Assembly (NCBI GenBank): GCA_017466065.1
Contig: JAFTUV010000033.1
Location: forward strand, 42,607-106,606
Length of the DNA: 64,000 bases
Direction: 5' to 3'
From: Bacteroidaceae bacterium
GTDB taxonomy: Bacteria; Bacteroidota; Bacteroidia; Bacteroidales; Bacteroidaceae
Shown: positions 43,352 through 52,159 of the stretch, piece by piece
Numbering within the stretch: the first letter of the stretch is position 1
How the letters are laid out: the number at the start of each line of letters is the position of its first letter
Position numbers and translations under genes: made by a program
Notes under the pieces: model-generated
Told to the model about the DNA's origin: nothing
Database searches by the model: none
Seen by the model: only the letters and a program-made list of their open reading frames with translations

Positions 43352-44877
43352 CACAGGAAGAGAGACAAGCCTTACGGAATTGGGAGGAGTTCCACAAGGC
43401 ATTCAATAGCGATATGCCCGTTGACAATGGGCTGACAAGGCACGATATAGAGAAGCTAAAGAAACAGCTGGAGAAAGACCCTGTTGCATGGATTAAATAC
43501 TTCTTTCCCAAATATGCCAAATATGAGTTCGCACCGTTCCACATCAAAGCGATACACCGCATCATCGAACACGATGAGTGGTACGAGGTACTTTCGTGGT
43601 CGCGTGAGCTGGCAAAGTCCACCACAGCGATGTTCATTCTTATGTATTTGGCACTTACCGGGCGCAAGAAGTTCTTTGTGTTGGCCAGCGCAACCATATC
43701 CTCCGCAACGCGTTTGCTGACCCCATATCGCCTTGCCTTTGAGAACAATCCTCGTATCCGTCAGTTCTACGGCGAACAGGTAACCATTGGCCAATGGACG
43801 GAAACAGAGTTCACCGCTCGATGCGGCGCAAAGTTCGTTGCCCTCGGTGCTGGTTCTGCTCCTCGTGGTGCCAGGAATGAATCCGTGCGTCCTGATGTTA
43901 TCTATATGGACGACTACGATACCGATGAGGATTGCCGTAACCCGGAAACGCTCAAAAAGAAATGGGAATGGTTCGAGGGTGCATTGTATCCGACGCGTTC
44001 CATTTCAGAGCCGACATTGATATTGTGGTGCGGTAATATCATCGCAAAGGACTGCTGTATATCCCGTGCCGGAAAGATAGCCAAACATTGGGACGTTATC
44101 AATATCCGCGACAAGAACGGACGCTCTACATGGCCAGCCAAGAACACGGAGGAGATGATTGATACCGTACTGTCCAATATCTCTACCAAAGCAGCACAGG
44201 CCGAGTATTTCAACAATCCTGTGGCCGAGGGAAAGATATTCAAGAACCTGCCATACGGCAAAGTGCCACCGCTCCATAAATTCAAATTCCTTGTGGCCTA
44301 TGGCGACCCTGCCTATTCGGACAGCAAGAAGAAAGCCAGCAGTACAAAATCACTGTGGCTTGTCGGTAAGTTGAAAGGGGTTTATTACATCATCAAGGGC
44401 TTTCTCGCACGCGAGACCAATGCCAACTTCATAGGCTGGTACTTTGAGCTTCAGAAGTATGTAGGTGGCAAGACAACGGTCTATTCTTACATTGAGAACA
44501 ACAAACTGCAAGACCCATTCTATCAGCAAGTATTCAAGCCCTTGCTCCGGGACGAGGTGGAACGCCGCAAGATACAGCTCTACATCAAGGGTGACGAGCG
44601 CAAGAAGACCGACAAGGCAACCCGTATCGAGGCGAACCTTGAACCGATAGACCGCAATTGTCAGTGGGTGTTCAATGAGGAGGAAGAGAACAATCCTATG
44701 ATGCAGGAACTCCGAAACCAATTCAAACTGTTTGAACTCACCCTGCCATATCCTGCCGACGGCCCGGATAGTATCGAGGGTGCTGTCACTATGATAGACA
44801 ACAAGACCTTGGAGATGGAGCCTGTGGTAACAGTCAGCTACGATGAGATGAACGAATCAAACCCTTATAGAATGTAA
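43348..44877 (+). CDS. Terminase large subunit (Mu gp28-like)
   Basis: 509 residues. The N-terminal ATPase carries SRELAKSTTAMFIL (Walker A variant) and, after the middle, PDVIYMDDYDTDED (Walker B). The C-terminal nuclease-like part shows YGDPAYSDSKKKA with a metal-binding Asp. It pumps DNA into the prohead by a headful mechanism, taking host DNA along with the phage in Mu. Confidence 0.9.
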   Translation: MTQEERQALRNWEEFHKAFNSDMPVDNGLTRHDIEKLKKQLEKDPVAWIKYFFPKYAKYEFAPFHIKAIHRIIEHDEWYEVLSWSRELAKSTTAMFILMYLALTGRKKFFVLASATISSATRLLTPYRLAFENNPRIRQFYGEQVTIGQWTETEFTARCGAKFVALGAGSAPRGARNESVRPDVIYMDDYDTDEDCRNPETLKKKWEWFEGALYPTRSISEPTLILWCGNIIAKDCCISRAGKIAKHWDVINIRDKNGRSTWPAKNTEEMIDTVLSNISTKAAQAEYFNNPVAEGKIFKNLPYGKVPPLHKFKFLVAYGDPAYSDSKKKASSTKSLWLVGKLKGVYYIIKGFLARETNANFIGWYFELQKYVGGKTTVYSYIENNKLQDPFYQQVFKPLLRDEVERRKIQLYIKGDERKKTDKATRIEANLEPIDRNCQWVFNEEEENNPMMQELRNQFKLFELTLPYPADGPDSIEGAVTMIDNKTLEMEPVVTVSYDEMNESNPYRM

Positions 44878-44896
44878 TCACTATTCTTATACGACT

Positions 44897-45337
44897 ATGG
44901 ACAACTTTATAAACATAAACGACTACGACGCAAGTATCCACCGCGAAATATTGGATGCGCTGTTACGCAAGGAGAGTGCCAACTACGACCCTCAGATTAT
45001 CGAGATTTGCGAGAACCGTGCCATTGCAGAAATGCGAGGCTATCTGAATAAGTGCTACGACTGTGACGCGCTTTTCTCCGCACAGGGAGAGCAACGCAAC
45101 CAGCTGGTGCTGATGTTCGCTCTTGACATTACCATCTATCACATCTTCTGCCAACACAACCCTTACAAGATTTCCAAGATAAGGGAGGAACGCTACAAGC
45201 GAGCCGTTGAATGGCTGAAGGGTGTAATGAACGGTGATATCACCATTGATGGAGCACCGACACTCCCCGAAGAGACATTGCAGGACAACAGTCGCTGGCA
45301 GATAGATGCGGAAGAAGTAAGACCAACAATGCTTTAA
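44897..45337 (+). CDS. DUF1320 head completion protein (Mu gp36-like)
   Basis: 146 residues, helical. The order DASIHREILDALLRKES, NRAIAEMRGYLNKCYDCDAL, HNPYKISKIREERYKRAVEW and a Pro-rich end is that of the DUF1320/gp36-like head-tail adaptor. In Mu it lies by the capsid genes; here it is placed between terminase and portal. Two bases precede the portal start. Confidence 0.8.
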   Translation: MDNFININDYDASIHREILDALLRKESANYDPQIIEICENRAIAEMRGYLNKCYDCDALFSAQGEQRNQLVLMFALDITIYHIFCQHNPYKISKIREERYKRAVEWLKGVMNGDITIDGAPTLPEETLQDNSRWQIDAEEVRPTML

Positions 45338-45338
45338 T

Positions 45339-46700
45339 ATGAAGAAGACATTAAAAAACAAGAAGGCAACAAAGCCTACAGAAAAACGCATCACACAAGG
45401 CGGTATGGCTGTCCTGCCGGGACAACGCTTACCCGACGTTGTATTGCAGATGCCGGAGGTGTTCTACTTCGATATGAACGCCTATATGAACTCGGTCAAA
45501 TCGGCCAAGAGTATTGACTATTCCAACAGGGTACGCTTGTATGATATGTACGAAAGTGCCTTGCTTGACTTGCACCTGTCGGGTGTCATCGCCAAGCGTC
45601 TGCGCGGTGTAACCAAAATCCCTATCGAGTTCCAACGCAACGGAGAGCCGGACGATACTATCAATGCACAGCTTCGCTCTCCTTGGTTCAAGGAACTGCG
45701 CAAAGACCTTGTATGGTCAGAGTTTTGGGGTTACACGCTCGTACAGTTCTTTTTGGACGATGACGGGAACATACGCTACGAACTTATCAATCGTAAGCAC
45801 TACGACCCGATACATCGCAAGCTGCTCAAGTACCAAGGCGATATGGACGGACTCCCTATTGATATGTTCCCCAATATGCTGTTTGTCGGCAAGGAACGCG
45901 AACTGGGTATCTTCGCGGAACTCCTCCCAGCTGTGCTCTACAAGCGTGGCGATATGTCCGATTGGGCACGGTTCTGCAACATTTTCGGTATGCCCATACG
46001 CGAATACACCTACGATGCCGGGGATGAGGAAGCACGCAAACGTCTTATTATCGATGCGAAAAGGCAGGGCGCGAATGCGGTATATATCCACCCCAAGGAG
46101 AGCGAACTGCATCTTATTGAAGCCGGAAACAAGACAGGCTCCAGCGACCTGTACAAGACCTTTGCCGACTATTGGGACAGCAAGATGTCTATCCGTGTGC
46201 TTGGCAACACGCTGACCACCGATGCAAAGGAGACAGGAACACAAGCCCTCGGCAATGTGCATAAGGAGGAAGAGGACGAAATGAATGCCGATGACCGCGA
46301 TTTCATTCTCGACATTCTCAACTACTATATGCGCCCGATATTCGCTGACCTCGGTTTCAATGTGGAGGGTGGCGAGTTTGTCTATGCCAAGAAGGACAAA
46401 ATCAATCCGTCGCAGCACATCGACATTGTGCAGAAACTTTCATCGATGGGACTTCCCATTGCGGACGATTACCTCTACGAGACCTTCTGTGTGGAGAAGC
46501 CGGAGAACTACGACCAAATGAAAGCCGAAAAGGAAGCGGAGAAAGCAGCCTTGAGAGAGCAACTTGCTTCGCCCAAAGAGAAAGACGAAAAGCCCGGCAA
46601 GGACGATCCAAAAGACAAAGGTAAAACATCGTTCAAACAGCGTTTGAAAGGTTTTTTCGGGATAGCCCCGGAAACGGACGGGGCGGATTCCGACTTTTGA
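45339..46700 (+). CDS. Portal protein (DUF935, Mu gp29-like)
   Basis: 453 residues. Core blocks include VQFFLDDDGNIRYELINRKH, RFCNIFGMPIREYTYDAGDE and SVRVLGNTLTTDAKETG-like SIRVLGNTLTTDAKETGTQA, typical of DUF935 portals. A charged, Lys/Glu-rich C-terminus follows (EKEAEKAALREQLASPKEKD). The 12-mer portal is the DNA gate and the terminase dock. Its TGA overlaps the ATG of the MuF gene. Confidence 0.9.
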   Translation: MKKTLKNKKATKPTEKRITQGGMAVLPGQRLPDVVLQMPEVFYFDMNAYMNSVKSAKSIDYSNRVRLYDMYESALLDLHLSGVIAKRLRGVTKIPIEFQRNGEPDDTINAQLRSPWFKELRKDLVWSEFWGYTLVQFFLDDDGNIRYELINRKHYDPIHRKLLKYQGDMDGLPIDMFPNMLFVGKERELGIFAELLPAVLYKRGDMSDWARFCNIFGMPIREYTYDAGDEEARKRLIIDAKRQGANAVYIHPKESELHLIEAGNKTGSSDLYKTFADYWDSKMSIRVLGNTLTTDAKETGTQALGNVHKEEEDEMNADDRDFILDILNYYMRPIFADLGFNVEGGEFVYAKKDKINPSQHIDIVQKLSSMGLPIADDYLYETFCVEKPENYDQMKAEKEAEKAALREQLASPKEKDEKPGKDDPKDKGKTSFKQRLKGFFGIAPETDGADSDF

Positions 46701-48001
46701 TGGATAACCTCTACTACGAAGGTGAGCAGCCACGTTTCAGCAACGCTTCCGAAGGTATCCGTTTCTCTCCCGATGTGTTGGGTACATTCCTGCGGAAGAT
46801 ATATCACGGCTTCGATACAAGCAGCGACATCGAGCCTACCGCGTGGCGCGAGGCATTGCGCTTGATAAACGAGGCTACCGTTGAGGGCTTGAGTCGGGCA
46901 GATGTGCCACCGACTCACGAAGAGGAGTTCTACAGGGAACTGCGCCACTCCAATGAGGTGTTCGCTGCTTTCAAGGTTCATTCTATGGGTGAGATGATGG
47001 CTGCAAAGCTCATGACACCCGATGGCAAACTGAAACCATTTCGTCAGTGGGCAGAAGAGGTGCAAGGTATATCCTCGCACTATGTAGGCAGTTGGTTGCG
47101 TACAGAGTATGACACGGCCATCATTCGTGCCCATACAGCAGCCGATTGGCGACGCTTTGAACGCGACAAGGACATTCTGCCCAACCTACGATGGATGCCC
47201 ACCACATCGCCCGAACCCGACAGCGTGCATCGTGTCTATTGGCAAAAGAAACTCACGTTGCCCATAGACCACCCGTTTTGGAGCAAACACCGTCCTGGCG
47301 ACCGTTGGAACTGCAAGTGTATGTTGGAGCAAACGGACGAGCCAGCCAACCCTGAAGTATTGGACGACATAGAGGATACTCCTGCACAAAAAGGCCTTGA
47401 GAACAATCCCGGTAAGGATGGCCATACGTTCAACGATACACACCCATACTTTCCGAAGAACTGCGCTCAATGCCTGGCATACCGCAAAAGCGGCATAAAG
47501 AACCGCCTTCTAACGCTGTTTGAGAACCGTAAAAAGGACTGCTTCAATTGTCCGTTCATTGATGGCTGCTTGCATCGTCACGAAGAAATAGCAAAACAAA
47601 GAGCTAAGGTGGATAAAGAACGTAAGCGCATCCTCGCAGACAATGTTGTAACTGTATCGTCAGAACATCATAAATTGGCAAATATCAAAACAGGGGATTT
47701 GTTATTAAGCAAAAAACCTCTTTCGCGTTTACTCGCCCATTGTCGTAGTATGGAGGAACTGAATGCAGCGTTATATATTTGGCAGAACCCCAATAAACTG
47801 AAATATAAACGAGAAAGCCATTTGGGAGAAGGCAAAGACCTAACTGATGACAAAGCAAGAAAGAATATTCAAGCCAAAATAGAACGTGGTATCGTTGCTT
47901 ATCAAGAATATACATTTAAATACAACGGTACAACATGGCTTGTAAAACTTGAAGAGCACAAAGGTGGTTTTGAACAACCATACTTCATTAGGGAGAAATA
48001 A
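46700..48001 (+). CDS. MuF-type minor head protein with C-terminal nuclease-like domain
   Basis: 433 residues from ATG 46700. Residues about 20-260 are the phage head morphogenesis / MuF domain: WRTAADWRRFERDKDI-like TAADWRRFERDKDILPNLRW, HPFWSKHRPGDRWNCKCMLE and KNCAQCLAYRKSG. The last about 115 residues (from NIKTGDLLLSKKPLSRLLAH to GFEQPYFIREK) resemble the phage Barnase-EndoU-ColicinE5/D-RelE-like nuclease domain (PBECR2 type) found at the end of some MuF proteins. A conserved His-containing HLGEGKDLTD is seen. It may be an injected toxin. After it 48002-48141 has no convincing gene. Confidence 0.8.
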   Translation: MDNLYYEGEQPRFSNASEGIRFSPDVLGTFLRKIYHGFDTSSDIEPTAWREALRLINEATVEGLSRADVPPTHEEEFYRELRHSNEVFAAFKVHSMGEMMAAKLMTPDGKLKPFRQWAEEVQGISSHYVGSWLRTEYDTAIIRAHTAADWRRFERDKDILPNLRWMPTTSPEPDSVHRVYWQKKLTLPIDHPFWSKHRPGDRWNCKCMLEQTDEPANPEVLDDIEDTPAQKGLENNPGKDGHTFNDTHPYFPKNCAQCLAYRKSGIKNRLLTLFENRKKDCFNCPFIDGCLHRHEEIAKQRAKVDKERKRILADNVVTVSSEHHKLANIKTGDLLLSKKPLSRLLAHCRSMEELNAALYIWQNPNKLKYKRESHLGEGKDLTDDKARKNIQAKIERGIVAYQEYTFKYNGTTWLVKLEEHKGGFEQPYFIREK

Positions 48002-48141
48002 AAAAACTCCTTTTAAGGCGGCCATCGTGATAGACCATCATCCCCTTGCAGGAACTGCCTCAAAAGAAGTCTGTACAAAAGTACATATTTGCGAATTAAA
48101 CACCAAAGGAATACGAATGTTTTTAATTGTTTTTATTCAAA

Positions 48142-48753
48142 ATGAGCAATTCTAACGAACTTGAACGTAAAATCGCTCGGTTAAAAAATGAAATAGAACG
48201 AGAGGTTTACGACAGATTGCCTCGCAAGGTCGGTGTCGTTGCCGTCCGCCATTTCAAGCAGAACTTTCGAGAAGGCGGCTTTGTCGACGGGGGTGTAAAA
48301 CCTTGGAAAATGACACGCCGACAGAATGGCAAGGGTACAGACGCAAGATATACTCCGCTGACCTCTCGACGCAATCACTTGATGCGTTCCATTCAGTCAG
48401 AACCCGGACGCGGAGAAGTGACCATTACGAACCCGGTAGAATACGCTGCTATTCATAACGAGGGTGGCACTATCAACACTCACCCAACAGTAACGCCCAA
48501 AATGCGTAAGATGGCATGGGCAAAAGCCTACTCTTTGGCTGGAGTACGAGGAGGTGGCAAGTTACCCAAGGAACTGCCTCCCGAAGCATCCAAATGGCGT
48601 GCGCTGGCTCTTACCAAGAAAAGCAAACTCAATGTAAGGGCAAACATTCCCCAGCGTCAATTCATAGGCGAGAGTCAGGAACTGAGCCAAGAGATAAACA
48701 AAATGATTATGGAGTCAATAAACAAAATAAAAGATGGAATCAATGATTTGTAA
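48142..48753 (+). CDS. Phage virion morphogenesis protein (Mu gpG-like)
   Basis: 203 residues from ATG 48142 (an upstream ATG at 48127 is less likely, being followed by hydrophobic codons without family match). It contains VGVVAVRHFKQNFREGGFVD, WKMTRRQNGKGTDARY, RNHLMRSIQSEPGRGEVTI and EYAAIHNEGGTINTHPTVTP, diagnostic for the gpG/phage_tail_S group. The protein completes tail attachment. It overlaps the next gene by 20 bp. Confidence 0.85.
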   Translation: MSNSNELERKIARLKNEIEREVYDRLPRKVGVVAVRHFKQNFREGGFVDGGVKPWKMTRRQNGKGTDARYTPLTSRRNHLMRSIQSEPGRGEVTITNPVEYAAIHNEGGTINTHPTVTPKMRKMAWAKAYSLAGVRGGGKLPKELPPEASKWRALALTKKSKLNVRANIPQRQFIGESQELSQEINKMIMESINKIKDGINDL

Positions 48754-49228
48754 GCTCGTTGCACACATCAACGAACAGATGCCGGAACTCTCAATGGTAG
48801 ATGAAGACTACGGCCAGCTCGAGAACTTGGAAGATGACAACCGGGATATGTACCCGATAACCTTTCCTGCCGTATTGATAGAGAACACCGAAACGGAATG
48901 GAGCAACCTTGCCGGTCGAAGTCAAAAAGGAGATGCAATGTTCCGTGTCCGGCTCATCATCGATTGCTACGATGACACTCACGCAGAGTGCGGTACTCAA
49001 TATGCAGTAGAGGAACGTGAGGAAATGAGAAGCAGACTGCACAACATATTACAGGGGTATCGTCCGACTGATGACGGAGTACTCATCCGCAAACGATCTA
49101 AATTCTTCACCTGGTATCACGGTATAAAGGTATATGAAACAACATACGCTTGTGTGGTCACTGAAACAATTCGGGAAACAGTGAAGGCTGAACGTCCGAA
49201 GGTCTCGCTTTCGGTCGGCAACCTCTAA
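48734..49228 (+). CDS. Head-tail connector/tail terminator-like protein (Mu gp37-like position)
   Basis: 164 residues. MFRVRLIIDCYDDTHAECGT and the final TYACVVTETIRETVKAERPK have the beta/alpha pattern of head-tail joining and tail terminator proteins. It is last in the rightward operon and its 3' end overlaps, convergently, the small gene at 49158-49460. The name follows position and fold impression; I do not recognise a family with certainty. Confidence 0.65.
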   Translation: MESMICKLVAHINEQMPELSMVDEDYGQLENLEDDNRDMYPITFPAVLIENTETEWSNLAGRSQKGDAMFRVRLIIDCYDDTHAECGTQYAVEEREEMRSRLHNILQGYRPTDDGVLIRKRSKFFTWYHGIKVYETTYACVVTETIRETVKAERPKVSLSVGNL

Positions 49229-49460
49229 AGCCACAGAAGCCGGGACGCTTCAATTTCTTGCCCTTTTCAATCTCGTAACCCTCGCTGATAAGTTTGCGTA
49301 TAATCTGCATTATGCGGCTCTCGCTGATAAAGAACTCTTCGGTAGACAGGACGTGCAGTGCATCATCAAACCGAAGCCTTTGCACCTCAGTCCAATAGTA
49401 GTACCGCTCATACAGTTTGCGGTCGCGTGCTGATATAAGTCCCTTATCTCTACCTTTCAT
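49158..49460 (-). CDS. Small basic phage protein, unknown
   Basis: 100 residues, basic, with helical blocks ARDRKLYERYYYWTEVQRLR and SESRIMQIIRKLISEGYEIE that could form a helix-turn-helix. It lies leftward behind the early operon terminator, with a TAATTTTG -7 box only a few bases upstream (49465-49472), and overlaps the connector gene end-to-end by 71 bp. Such placement fits a middle or late regulator. Function unknown. Confidence 0.55.
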   Translation of the reverse strand: MKGRDKGLISARDRKLYERYYYWTEVQRLRFDDALHVLSTEEFFISESRIMQIIRKLISEGYEIEKGKKLKRPGFCGFRGCRPKARPSDVQPSLFPELFQ

Positions 49461-49497
49461 ACTGCAAAATTACTTAGATTTTAACGGGTTATAAACA

Positions 49498-49532
49498 AAA
49501 ATGCGGAATTTCCAAATGGAACTCCGCATTTT
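49498..49532. terminator. Terminator of the leftward early operon
   Basis: AAAATGCGGA (49498-49507) pairs with TCCGCATTTT (49523-49532), with an inner TTCC/GGAA stem and an AAAT loop. T-rich ends on both strands. It lies just past the DUF3164 stop. Confidence 0.8.
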
Positions 49533-49558
49533 GTGTTCAAGGTTTGAATAAAACATTA

Positions 49559-50209
49559 TTACAGGCGACAGAATGATGGCTCAACTCTATGCCAAACGTT
49601 GTCCTCATCGCGCTGATGGAAGTAATAGTTGATGGCTGTTGCCTGTACGACATTACTCTCACGGAACAGCTCCATGATGGACTTGTATTCGTCATCAAAC
49701 TTCTCTTCCAACTCATAGAGTTTGCTGATGCTCTTATAATCAAGGTGGCCTTGACGGTTACGTTCAAGCAACGTCATAGCCAACTGATATAATGGGTCTT
49801 CAGCACCTTTCGGAGAACCACTGATGTACTTCTTCAGATACTCCATTAGACGTTCTGCTGCTACATCGGCACGTTCATCAAAGCACTTCACTTTATTACT
49901 GCGAACTTCAACCTTGAAGTCGCCTTCCACAAGGGTGAAACCCATCTGCTCATCTTTGCGAAGATGACCATACTCGCGCATCACATCACGGAAAGTCTTC
50001 ACCTCACCATCGAGCCAATCGCGAAACTGCTTCACAACCTCGACAATGTTTATTGCTTTGGCCTTTACTTCGTTTACCAAGTCCTTACGCATGGTCTCAT
50101 ACGTATCGCGTCGGTTGGTCTGTTCCTGTTGTTCCTGTTGGTTCAACTCTTCCATCAAGGCTTTGCGCTCCTCGGCACTCATACCTTTTACCATTTCTTG
50201 AATGTCCAT
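49559..50209 (-). CDS. DUF3164-family phage protein
   Basis: 216 residues. The pattern TMRKDLVNEVKAKAINIVEV, VKQFRDWLDGEVKTF, FKVEVRSNKVKCFDERADVA is that of DUF3164 proteins, which occur in the semi-essential early region of Mu-like phages. Its molecular role is not known. It is the last gene of the early operon before the terminator at 49498-49532. Confidence 0.82.
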   Translation of the reverse strand: MDIQEMVKGMSAEERKALMEELNQQEQQEQTNRRDTYETMRKDLVNEVKAKAINIVEVVKQFRDWLDGEVKTFRDVMREYGHLRKDEQMGFTLVEGDFKVEVRSNKVKCFDERADVAAERLMEYLKKYISGSPKGAEDPLYQLAMTLLERNRQGHLDYKSISKLYELEEKFDDEYKSIMELFRESNVVQATAINYYFHQRDEDNVWHRVEPSFCRL

Positions 50210-50239
50210 AGTCTCTAAAATTAATAGTTACTGAATATG

Positions 50240-50653
50240 TTATTTCTCATCTTGTTTCTTTCTCATTGCTCTCAACTTCTTGTAGAGGGCTTCCAAATCT
50301 TCAATCTCAAGGTAACGGAATCGCTTCCCGGCTATTCGGCTGTCAAGGCAGAACTTATCGACAATCTTCCAATCTGAAGTATCTACTCCGTACAGTTGCA
50401 TTTGGTGCAACACCTCGGAACGTCTGCGCTTCAGTTCCCTTGCGAATACATCACGAGGCCTGGGTGGAACTTGCTTCTCCAGCTCATTGCATAGGGCTTC
50501 GTATTCCTTTACTGTGACCTCTCTGAGGCTTTCTGTGCGTCCATTGGTAAACTGCATCACCAGCTGCTGCTTTAGGCTCTCTCGGTCGCCGTGATAAGGC
50601 ATATGGTTGAAGGTGGAATAGAACCGGGAGAAATTGGTTACTTCTTGTTTCAT
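50240..50653 (-). CDS. GemA/gp16-like early regulatory protein candidate
   Basis: 137 residues. The C-terminal part (DTSDWKIVDKFCLDSRIAGK followed by RFRYLEIEDLEALYKKLRAM) resembles the IAGK...L..EL..L pattern of Mu gp16/GemA (DUF1018), and its location between MuB and DUF3164 agrees. The N-terminus (NFSRFYSTFNHMPYHGDRES) is typical of Bacteroides phage versions. Assignment is moderate. It overlaps the next start by 4 bp. Confidence 0.6.
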   Translation of the reverse strand: MKQEVTNFSRFYSTFNHMPYHGDRESLKQQLVMQFTNGRTESLREVTVKEYEALCNELEKQVPPRPRDVFARELKRRRSEVLHQMQLYGVDTSDWKIVDKFCLDSRIAGKRFRYLEIEDLEALYKKLRAMRKKQDEK

Positions 50654-50913
50654 ACTTCTTTATTTAGAAAATCATCACATTTCAATGCCTCAAACGTAAC
50701 AGTTACTGTTATCTTCTCGAACTTATCAGTCCTTTCCAAAGCCTGTCTGTAAGATGCTTGTAATGCATTTCCAAGTTCTTCTTTATTCTTTGCGCTAAAA
50801 TCGTTAGCAACAAAACCTATCTTTTCGGAAACGGTTTTCTTAACCTTTACTCCTTTGTACACTACTGATGATTTTACGGTTGCAACTCCAACTGTGTATC
50901 TTTTCTTTGCCAT
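50650..50913 (-). CDS. Small early phage protein, unknown
   Basis: About 87 residues from ATG 50913 (GTG at 50919 would overlap the preceding stop). It is basic at the start (AKKRYTVGVATVKSSVVYKG) and beta-rich, with KNKEELGNALQASYRQALER in the middle. No family known. It sits in a tight run of small early genes. Confidence 0.6.
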   Translation of the reverse strand: MAKKRYTVGVATVKSSVVYKGVKVKKTVSEKIGFVANDFSAKNKEELGNALQASYRQALERTDKFEKITVTVTFEALKCDDFLNKEV

Positions 50914-50918
50914 AATCA

Positions 50919-51143
50919 CTATTTTTTACTTGGTTTCCATTCGATGGTTACTATCGCATCCACCATTCCCGTTCCATCGCATACCGGGCAAGGTGTCGGT
51001 TCTTCGTTTTGTTCACGATAAGGGCTACAGAAATATCCTACACCATGGCAATATCCGCACAGGTGCCCCGGACTGGTATGTACCTCCTTACTAACATCCC
51101 AATGTGGTGGCCGAAGTTCCACCAATCGCTTCACTCTACTCAT
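50919..51143 (-). CDS. Zinc-ribbon protein with two CxxCxGxG-like knuckles
   Basis: 74 residues. CGYCHGVGYFC and CPVCDGTGMVD are DnaJ-type cysteine-rich knuckles that probably bind one zinc ion. Such small proteins are common in phage early regions. Partner unknown. Its start overlaps the stop of the 55-residue gene upstream by 8 bp. Confidence 0.65.
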   Translation of the reverse strand: MSRVKRLVELRPPHWDVSKEVHTSPGHLCGYCHGVGYFCSPYREQNEEPTPCPVCDGTGMVDAIVTIEWKPSKK

Positions 51144-51303
51144 CTTCCGTGTCCTCCTGTAAATATTCCTTTCTCAATGCTGTTGCACCCTCAATGGTCA
51201 ATCTCTCGCAAACCTCTTCAAGGATAAAGTATTGGTCACTCAAACTGAACTCTGAAATGCTCGAAGTGGCGTATGCCACAATCTTTTCAACTACCTCGTC
51301 CAT
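51136..51303 (-). CDS. 55-residue early protein, unknown
   Basis: ATG at 51303, stop TAG at 51136-51138. The translation reads MDEVVEKIVAYATSSISEFS, then a helical, acidic remainder ending EDTEDE. It fills the only gap between two confirmed small genes, overlaps the next start by 8 bp, and keeps the operon's codon use. No family known. Confidence 0.65.
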   Translation of the reverse strand: MDEVVEKIVAYATSSISEFSLSDQYFILEEVCERLTIEGATALRKEYLQEDTEDE

Positions 51304-51307
51304 AGCC

Positions 51308-51523
51308 TTATTCTTTGATGTTTACTTGGCAACCGGGAAAACTCTCTCGCACGAAGTTCGCAAATAGCACGTCCTTTGTCTCAATCACGATGTGACCTCT
51401 TGTCTTTGCCCTGCGAACTCTTAGGTCTGTTTGAACGTCCTGCTCCAGCCATTTGTCAATAAGAATGGTGGCGTGGTAGTTCTTAATCAATAACTGAAAT
51501 GTCTCTGTCCCTTTGTAACTCAT
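51308..51523 (-). CDS. Small early phage protein, unknown
   Basis: 71 residues, no cysteine cluster or membrane segment. KGTETFQLLIKNYHATILID and the basic RVRRAKTRGHIVIETKDV suggest a small alpha/beta protein. Placed 6 bp after the ATPase gene and 4 bp before the 55-residue gene. Unknown. Confidence 0.6.
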   Translation of the reverse strand: MSYKGTETFQLLIKNYHATILIDKWLEQDVQTDLRVRRAKTRGHIVIETKDVLFANFVRESFPGCQVNIKE

Positions 51524-51529
51524 AATTAT

Positions 51530-52159
51530 TTATTTTAAGTTGTTATTATTGCCCCAATATCTGTCCGCACCCTCAGCCCAAATGGTGTACTTCCCGGTCT
51601 CCCCGATAAAGCGTCCTTTGGAGAATGCAGTGTATCCCTCAACCCATACCTTGAGTGTTGCATCATACATTACGCTTACCGCTGCCTTTCCCGATGGCAT
51701 ACGTCCGCTGGCGTGGCTGATTAAGATGAACAGCTTGTCGCGGAATGCCTCTTTCAGACCGATGTAGTCCTTGTAGGACATTTGAGTGTATTGGAAACTG
51801 TCAATGATTACGATATTATAGCTTTTTCGGCGGCTTAGGCGCGTTTTTAAGTCCTCTATGGTCTCACAGTTCAATAGGGCGAACCGTTTGCCAACGCTGG
51901 CCATTCCGTGGCGAATAAGGCTTTGTTGCATTGTTAGGCTGTCGCCCTCCTCAAGGCTGTCGTAGGCCACACGGTCATACTTGCATAGTTCCTTACACAG
52001 CTGCATAACAAAGCTGCTCTTGCCGTTGCCACTGTTGCCCCAAATGAACCAAACACCTGTCTTTTCCGGCTGACCGAAAGCGTCTGCCCATTTACCCTCA
52101 AAGGGGAACGTCTGTTTCTTTTGGTTCAAAACCTCATTTACACTCAATGCTCTTCCCAT
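51530..52159 (-). CDS. P-loop ATPase, RecA-like
   Basis: 209 residues. Walker A is IWGNSGNGKSSFVMQL; Walker B is YNIVIIDSFQYTQ; a later segment LFILISHASGRMP fits sensor 1/motif 3 of the RecA/DnaB core. A single short core without helicase domain, perhaps a recombination or replication mediator of the early region. It overlaps the preceding gene by 16 bp. Confidence 0.75.
   Translation of the reverse strand: MGRALSVNEVLNQKKQTFPFEGKWADAFGQPEKTGVWFIWGNSGNGKSSFVMQLCKELCKYDRVAYDSLEEGDSLTMQQSLIRHGMASVGKRFALLNCETIEDLKTRLSRRKSYNIVIIDSFQYTQMSYKDYIGLKEAFRDKLFILISHASGRMPSGKAAVSVMYDATLKVWVEGYTAFSKGRFIGETGKYTIWAEGADRYWGNNNNLK

Noticed and set aside
47949..48155. 68-residue protein overlapping the MuF end and gpG start
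   Set aside because: Overlaps MuF coding sequence in another frame, no recognisable homology; kept only as a finding about the unexplained gap.
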